From contig NZ_RWJX01000032.1 in NCBI RefSeq assembly GCF_004123805.1, positions 1 through 44,693 on the forward strand: DNA of 44,693 nt. Direction: 5' to 3'. This stretch comes from Cellulomonas endophytica (GTDB taxonomy: Bacteria; Actinomycetota; Actinomycetes; Actinomycetales; Cellulomonadaceae). Under the pieces are notes generated by a model. It was given only the letters and a program-made list of their open reading frames with translations, made no database searches and was not told the DNA's origin. A program made the position numbers and the translations under genes. Within the stretch, counting starts at the first letter, position 1. Every line of letters begins with the position of its first letter. Shown piece after piece: positions 40,701 to 44,693 of the stretch.

Positions 40701-41303
40701 CTCGATCGCCGCGGCGGCCGCGGCGGGGTCGAGGAGGTGCTCGTCGAGCGCGTTCGACAGCGCCAGGACCGCCCGCACGACGGTGGAGGTCGCCCGGTCG
40801 GTCCCGAGGTCGCCCGCCCAGGCCTCCACCGCCTCGCTCGCCAGCTGCCACTGCGAGGCCTCGCCGAGGAGGCGCGCGGTCGGCTCCACCCCCAGCCGGA
40901 CGGCGTGGTCCGCGACGAGCCCGGCCGCGAACGCGTTGTAGGTGGACACCGTCGGCCGGTCGAGCTCCCCCGCGTCGGCGGCAACACCGGGCAGGCCCCC
41001 GGCGAGCGCGAGCTGCCGCAGCCGGCGGCGCACCCGCAGGGCCAGCTCGCCCGCGGCCTTGCGCGTGAACGTCAGCCCGAGGACCTGCGACGGCTCCACG
41101 AGGCCGTTCGCCACGAGCCACACGACCCGACCGGCCATCGTCTCCGTCTTGCCCGAGCCCGCCCCGGCCACGACGAGCGCGGGCTCCAGCGGCGCCTCGA
41201 TGACGCGCTGCTGCTCGGGCGTCGGCGGGTGCTGGCCCAGGAGGGCGGCGACCTCGACCGCCGACCGGCGCGCGACGGCCGGCGGGGGCGTGGTCGCCGT
41301 CAT
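37788..41303 (-). CDS. adnB: ATP-dependent helicase-nuclease subunit AdnB
   Basis: 1171 residues. The UvrD-like motor comes first: Walker A VAGAGSGKT (Lys52), Ia LTFTRKAAGEL, II LLDEYQDTS, III GDPHQSIYGWRGA, V ITVHGAKGLEWDAVVVAG, VI LYVAVTRARADLL. A C-terminal RecB-type nuclease follows, with GTEFHAWVEGFY, RVDAVF, VVVVDWKTG and QLAVYRLAW. With AdnA it forms the heterodimeric motor-nuclease that resects double-strand breaks in actinobacteria. No Fe-S Cys set is seen in this subunit. An Ala/Gly-rich insertion of about 60 residues (residues about 520-580, 39570-39745) splits the motor's second half and is unusual. ATG 41301-41303 overlaps the adnA stop (ATGA), indicating translational coupling. 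Mycobacterial gene order (adnA then adnB) is kept. Confidence 0.93.
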   Translation of the reverse strand: MTATTPPPAVARRSAVEVAALLGQHPPTPEQQRVIEAPLEPALVVAGAGSGKTETMAGRVVWLVANGLVEPSQVLGLTFTRKAAGELALRVRRRLRQLALAGGLPGVAADAGELDRPTVSTYNAFAAGLVADHAVRLGVEPTARLLGEASQWQLASEAVEAWAGDLGTDRATSTVVRAVLALSNALDEHLLDPAAAAAAIEALADAVEATPPVGRGPRADLRDVLESLRLRRRLLDVVGDLRARKRAADAIDHGDQVALAARVAEEVPAVGAAERARFRVVLLDEYQDTSHAQVRLLTALFGGGHAVTAVGDPHQSIYGWRGASAGGLARFPAGFPVVAPDGRRRPASVHPLSTSWRNDRAVLAAANVAAAPLHAGVRGLELPVLGARPGAGEGRVRALVAATVEDEAAAIAEHLLAVRAAVDPDGEVPTAAVLCRRRSQFGLLRQVLTAAGLPVEVVGLGGLLTTPEVVELVAALQVAHDPARGDAAVRLLAGGRVRLGAADLHALSDWSRELVERQDAAVRRARAAGSGGEGVVSAGASEGATGGAGASAGAGSGAGSVAGSAAPAGAGAGAGGPSVEHDAVDGRSLVDALDDPPPVGWVSRTGRRLSTPARERLRELAHLLRVLRGQTYLTVPELVAQAERLLGLDIEVAARPGTTPGLARAALDAFGDVAVEFTRTADQATLGAFLAWLETAEEVEDGLDAPVTAPDPAAVQLITVHGAKGLEWDAVVVAGLVDGTLPKIRTSGADGPRDWGWTKDVGALPAPLRGDHADLPALDLTGAADTAELAERLERYRSDAGQHELAEERRLLYVAVTRARADLLLTAAWWGEAGRPRTLSPFLTELVPGLEPAPAAADEADREPVPPVPTGGGVEVVGLAPRPALRDPNPREDAAHAVAWPPPPFGGGPRRRLVEEAAQRVLAEAARVEEAGDLPTGEPELDLLLDRLLAERRRVAEPERVVELPAHLSASALVRLEQDRDRFARDLRRPVPLEPSPQARRGTEFHAWVEGFYGRPSLVELDDLPAADDDDVPTDADAVALREAFLRTEWAGRTPVAVEVDIETNVDGYVLRSRVDAVFPDPEVPPARDGRGDPVVVVDWKTGRPPTDPKARADRELQLAVYRLAWSRWTGTPVERVRAAFCYVPTGTTVHPERLLDEDGLTALLRSAASG

Positions 41304-44300
41304 CCCGCCACCTCCGCGCCCTCGGGCCGGGCGGGGCAGGCCCGGCGCACGGGGCAGCGGTCGCAGCGCTTGTTCACCGAGGCGGTGAAGGCGGACGCCG
41401 CCATCCGCTCCGCGACCTCGTCGACGAGCGCCCGGGACCACCCCGGGTCCTCCGACCCCAGGAGGGCCGGCTGGTCGCGCGTCGCGGGCCCCCGGGTGCC
41501 CTGCGACAGGAACACCAGGCGTGCACCGCCGCTCGCGACGCCGGGGGCGACCCCCTCGACGGCGCCCTCGTCGACCGCGAGCTGGTACGCCCCGAGCTGG
41601 GGGTTGGTCCGTGCGTCCTCCGCGCTGGGCACGCTGCTGCCCGTCTTGAGGTCGACGACCCGCACCGTGCCGTCGGCCGCGCGCTCGACCCGGTCGACCG
41701 AGCCCGTGACGCGGGCCCGGTCCGTCTCGAGACGGAACCGGCCCTCGACGGCGACCGCCTCGTCCGCGGCCCGCAGGTACTGCGCCAGTCGCTCCACCAT
41801 GCGGTCGGCGCGACGGCGGGTCGCCACCGCGGGCCAGCCCGTGCCGAGCCCGAGCTCCGACCAACGCGCGTCGAGCGCGGCCCGCAGCTCCGCGAGCGTC
41901 CCGCGGGGGTGCTCCTGGGCGATCGCGTGCAGCAGCGTCCCGAGGTTCTGGCGCTGGTCGTCCGGCCCCGTCCCGCCCGCCGACTCCAGGGCCCAGCGCA
42001 GCGCGCACGTGTGCGCCGTCTCGAGCCGCGAGGGCGACACGGGGACGCGCTCCCCCGGCGCCCACAGGGGCGCGTCGGTGGAGACGGGGGCGCGCCCCAA
42101 CCAGCGGTCGGGGTGTGCGCCCTCCACCCGGTGGGCGGCGAGCCGGGCCAGGGCCCGGGCGGCGGGCGCGTCCTCGCGACCCTCGAGGGCCGCCGCCTCG
42201 AGCCGGCGCCGCAGCACGGCGACGGTCCCGCGCAGGTCCCAGGGCGGCGGGGCGTCGGTCACCGGGCGCGCCGCCGCGGCGTCGGGCACGCCGCCGTCGG
42301 GCCCCACCGGCGGCTCGACGAGGTCGAGGAAGGGCGACGGCTGGTCGTCCGGCCCCTGCACCGCCGTCACCAGCAGCCGCTCGCGCGCCCGCGAGCAGGC
42401 GAGCGCGAAGGCCCGCAGCTCGTCCCCCAGCACCCCTCGACGGGCGGCCACCGGGTCCCCGGCGCCCTCCCGACCGTCCAGCACCTCGACGAGCGCCTGG
42501 GCCCCGAGCAAGGAGCCGCGCAGGCGCAGGTCCGGCCAGACGCCGTCCTGCACGCCGCACACGACGACGAGGTCCCACTCCCGCGCGGCGGCGCCGGCCG
42601 GCGTGAGGACCGCGACCGCGGCGCGACGGCCGCGTGCCGCCAGGGAGTCCGCGGGCACGTCCTGCCCGGCGAGCCAGTCCGTGAAGGCGGCCGGCGGGCT
42701 CTGCGGCATGCGCTCCACGAACGTCTCCGCCGCACGGAAGAGCGCGACCACGGCGTCGAGGTCCCGGTCCGCCCGCTCCCCCGCCACGCCACCGGCGAGG
42801 GCCGCCGTGCGCCACCGCTCGGCGAGCCCTGCGGCGTCCCACACGGACCACAGCACCGTGCGCGCGTCGGCGCCGGGCTCGGCGGCCGCGGCCCGGCCGG
42901 CGGCGAGGACCTGGGTGACCCGCCGGACCGGCCCGGCGACGGACGGCGGCAGCGGGAGTGCCCGCCCCGGCCCGGCCACGGCCTCGGCGAGCAGGGCGTC
43001 GCTCGGGCGGCCGCCGCCGTCGGCGAGCTCCTCCGCCCGCAGGGCACGGCGCAGCCGGCGCAGCCCCACGGCGTCCAGGCCGCCGAGGGGGGACAGCAGG
43101 AGACGGGCGGCGGCGGCGGCGTCCAGCACGTCGACGCCGAGCGCGACCCGTGCGGCCTCCAGGAGCGGGCGCACGGCCGGCTCCTCGCGCAGGGGCACGT
43201 CGGCGCCGAGCACCGTCACCGGCACCCCGCCGTGGACGAGCGCGCGCCGCAGCGCGGACACCCGCGACCCCGTCGGCGCGACGACCGCCATCTCCTCCCA
43301 GGGCACGCCGCGCTCGTGGTGGGCGGTCCGCAGGGCGTGCACCACCCATGCGGCCTCCTGCGCGGGGCTCGGGAGCACGACGACCTCGGCCCCCGACCCG
43401 TCCGGGCCGGCGGCGCCGGCGTCGCGGTGCCGCACGGTCCCGGACGCCGGGACGCGCTCGACGACCCGCTCGACCACGCCGCGCAGCGCGGGCCCGTGGC
43501 GCCACACGGTGCCGAGCACGCGCTCCTCCGCACCCAGCTCGCCGCGGCCCGTCCCCGCGACCGAGGCGCGCGCGAGGAGGGGCGGCAGGGCGCCGCGGAA
43601 GGTCTGGACCGCGACGTCCGGGTCGCCCAGCAGCACCAGGCGCGCCCCGTCGTCGGCCAGCCGCCGCAGGAGGGCGGCCGTGGCGGCGGTGCTCTCCTGG
43701 TGGTCGTCGACCAGGACCACGTCCCAGCGTGGCGGGTCGGCGTCGGGGACCTCGTGCGCCCAGCGGCCGAGCGCGTCGGCGGCCTCGGCCACCACCGCCG
43801 CCGGGTCGTACCGCTCCCCGAGGTCGGGCGTGCCCGACCGCAGGAGCAGCACGTCGAGGTACTCCTCGAGCACCTCCGCCGCGGCCTCCCACTCGGGGCG
43901 GGCGTGGCGCCGCCCGAGGCGCGCGAGGTCGGCCGGCCCCAGGCCGCGCTCGACCGCGCGCATGAGCAGGTCGCGCAGCTCGTCGCGGAACGCCCGGACG
44001 GTCCCGGGCCGGTCGGGGACGCCGGAGGGCCACACGACCGCCCGCCCGTCACCCCCTGCGTGCCCGGCGAGCAGGTCGGCGATGACGAGGTCCTGCTCCG
44101 GACCGGAGACCAGCGCCGGCAGCGGCTCGCGCCGGGCGACGGCGCGGGCCCGCAGCACGGCGAACGCCGCGGCCGCCGGCGTGCGGACGAGCGGCCGGCC
44201 GGACGTGCCGCGCAGGCGCGACGCGATCCGGTCGCGCAGGTCCGCCGCCGCCCGCCGCCCGGCCGCCAGCACGAGGACGCGCTCGGCCGGGGCCCCGGCG

Positions 44301-44614
44301 GCGACGAGACCCAGGACGGCCTCCAGCAGCACGGTCGTCTTGCCCGAGCCCGGCGCCCCCGTCACCACGAGGTGCCGGTCCGCGCCGACCGCCCGCTCGA
44401 CGGCGGCCCGCTGCGTCGGGTCGAGCACCACACCGGCACCCGGCCCGCGCGCGGGACCGTCGGCCAGCCGCGGCCGGACGAGGCGGACGGGCGCCGCGCC
44501 GCCGGCACCGCCCTCTCCCCCCGAGCCGTGGGCACCGCCGCCCGCGTCCGGGCCCGCGGGGACGTCGGGGCCGGGCACCCCGCCGGCGGGGGCGTCGAGG
44601 GAGGTCGTCGTCAC
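41300..44614 (-). CDS. adnA: ATP-dependent helicase-nuclease subunit AdnA
   Basis: About 1104 residues. After a Gly/Ala/Pro-rich N-terminus of 60, the motor has Walker A TGAPGSGKT (ending near residue 93), a divergent motif II VLVDDHQES, motif III LLGDPDVAVQTFRG and a motif VI-like ACSRARERLLV. The C-terminal RecB/AddB-type nuclease has GSVDRVE, VVDLKTGSS and QLGAYQLA. A [4Fe-4S] ligand set is visible: Cys in TCALRWALES plus CDRCPVRRACP at the end (C...C-x2-C-x5-C). It pairs with AdnB in end resection. The GTG at 44612-44614 is the most likely start, but a GTG at 44642-44644 is possible; neither has a strong ribosome-binding site. The promoter should lie in or beyond the last 79 bp of the window. 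Confidence 0.9.
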   Translation of the reverse strand: MTTTSLDAPAGGVPGPDVPAGPDAGGGAHGSGGEGGAGGAAPVRLVRPRLADGPARGPGAGVVLDPTQRAAVERAVGADRHLVVTGAPGSGKTTVLLEAVLGLVAAGAPAERVLVLAAGRRAAADLRDRIASRLRGTSGRPLVRTPAAAAFAVLRARAVARREPLPALVSGPEQDLVIADLLAGHAGGDGRAVVWPSGVPDRPGTVRAFRDELRDLLMRAVERGLGPADLARLGRRHARPEWEAAAEVLEEYLDVLLLRSGTPDLGERYDPAAVVAEAADALGRWAHEVPDADPPRWDVVLVDDHQESTAATAALLRRLADDGARLVLLGDPDVAVQTFRGALPPLLARASVAGTGRGELGAEERVLGTVWRHGPALRGVVERVVERVPASGTVRHRDAGAAGPDGSGAEVVVLPSPAQEAAWVVHALRTAHHERGVPWEEMAVVAPTGSRVSALRRALVHGGVPVTVLGADVPLREEPAVRPLLEAARVALGVDVLDAAAAARLLLSPLGGLDAVGLRRLRRALRAEELADGGGRPSDALLAEAVAGPGRALPLPPSVAGPVRRVTQVLAAGRAAAAEPGADARTVLWSVWDAAGLAERWRTAALAGGVAGERADRDLDAVVALFRAAETFVERMPQSPPAAFTDWLAGQDVPADSLAARGRRAAVAVLTPAGAAAREWDLVVVCGVQDGVWPDLRLRGSLLGAQALVEVLDGREGAGDPVAARRGVLGDELRAFALACSRARERLLVTAVQGPDDQPSPFLDLVEPPVGPDGGVPDAAAARPVTDAPPPWDLRGTVAVLRRRLEAAALEGREDAPAARALARLAAHRVEGAHPDRWLGRAPVSTDAPLWAPGERVPVSPSRLETAHTCALRWALESAGGTGPDDQRQNLGTLLHAIAQEHPRGTLAELRAALDARWSELGLGTGWPAVATRRRADRMVERLAQYLRAADEAVAVEGRFRLETDRARVTGSVDRVERAADGTVRVVDLKTGSSVPSAEDARTNPQLGAYQLAVDEGAVEGVAPGVASGGARLVFLSQGTRGPATRDQPALLGSEDPGWSRALVDEVAERMAASAFTASVNKRCDRCPVRRACPARPEGAEVAG

Positions 44615-44693
44615 GGCGCCGATCCCAGCACACCCCACCGACACGCCCGTCCGCCGCCGGGCGGCGCGGGCCGCGCGCCCCCGCGCCCCGGCG

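Overview
The window is about 75% G+C, and its genes carry the GC-rich third codon positions, frequent GTG starts and marker families (WhiB7, mycoredoxin, AdnA/AdnB, PPA1309, DUF5679, DUF5317) of Actinomycetota. I would place it in a Micrococcales- or Kineosporiales-like lineage, but the sequence alone does not fix the genus. I see no integrase, transposase, phage gene or CRISPR array, so this reads as ordinary chromosome.

Layout, left to right. (1) 0-2.8 kb: the clipped start of an unidentified gene, a renalase-like flavoprotein, and a TauE/SafE-type permease. The permease is preceded by an apparently leaderless 45-codon ORF ending in Arg-Cys-Cys-Arg-Pro-Cys-Arg, which looks like a cysteine-responsive leader peptide. 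(2) 2.8-10.4 kb: a patch of inverted repeats, a small orphan protein, an ATP-dependent DNA ligase (LigB type), a 36-aa membrane microprotein overlapping a GGDEF-EAL membrane protein, a DUF5317 protein, a phosphoesterase-polymerase protein resembling LigD without its ligase, and a YgjV-like membrane protein. (3) 10.5-22.1 kb: a MATE exporter with a palindrome in its promoter, an assimilatory nitrite reductase operon (115-aa protein, nirB, nirD), an SDR protein, a DUF808 membrane protein, a GH127/GH146-like arabinofuranosidase, and a CocE-type hydrolase. (4) 22.2 kb: initiator tRNA-fMet with its own promoter and flanking terminators.

(5) 22.4-44.6 kb matches, from memory of the Mycobacterium tuberculosis map, the conserved block around Rv3192-Rv3202c: UPF0182 protein, PPA1309 protein, PDZ/Lon-like protease, degenerate zincin, E1-like protein, whiB7, uvrD2, mycoredoxin, nudC, adnB and adnA. 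A YgjP-type metallopeptidase, a DUF5679 zinc ribbon and a phosphotransferase are interspersed, and the ABC1-kinase gene is absent. AdnA and AdnB form a two-gene, start/stop-overlapping unit for end resection of double-strand breaks. UvrD2, LigB and the PE-POL protein add further repair functions.

The most informative regulatory regions are two leaders. whiB7 has an autoregulation-type promoter, a 96-codon upstream ORF and a terminator/antiterminator pair read directly from the sequence. The permease has the Cys-rich leader ORF. Several genes also end in short in-frame tandem repeats, mostly where two genes converge.
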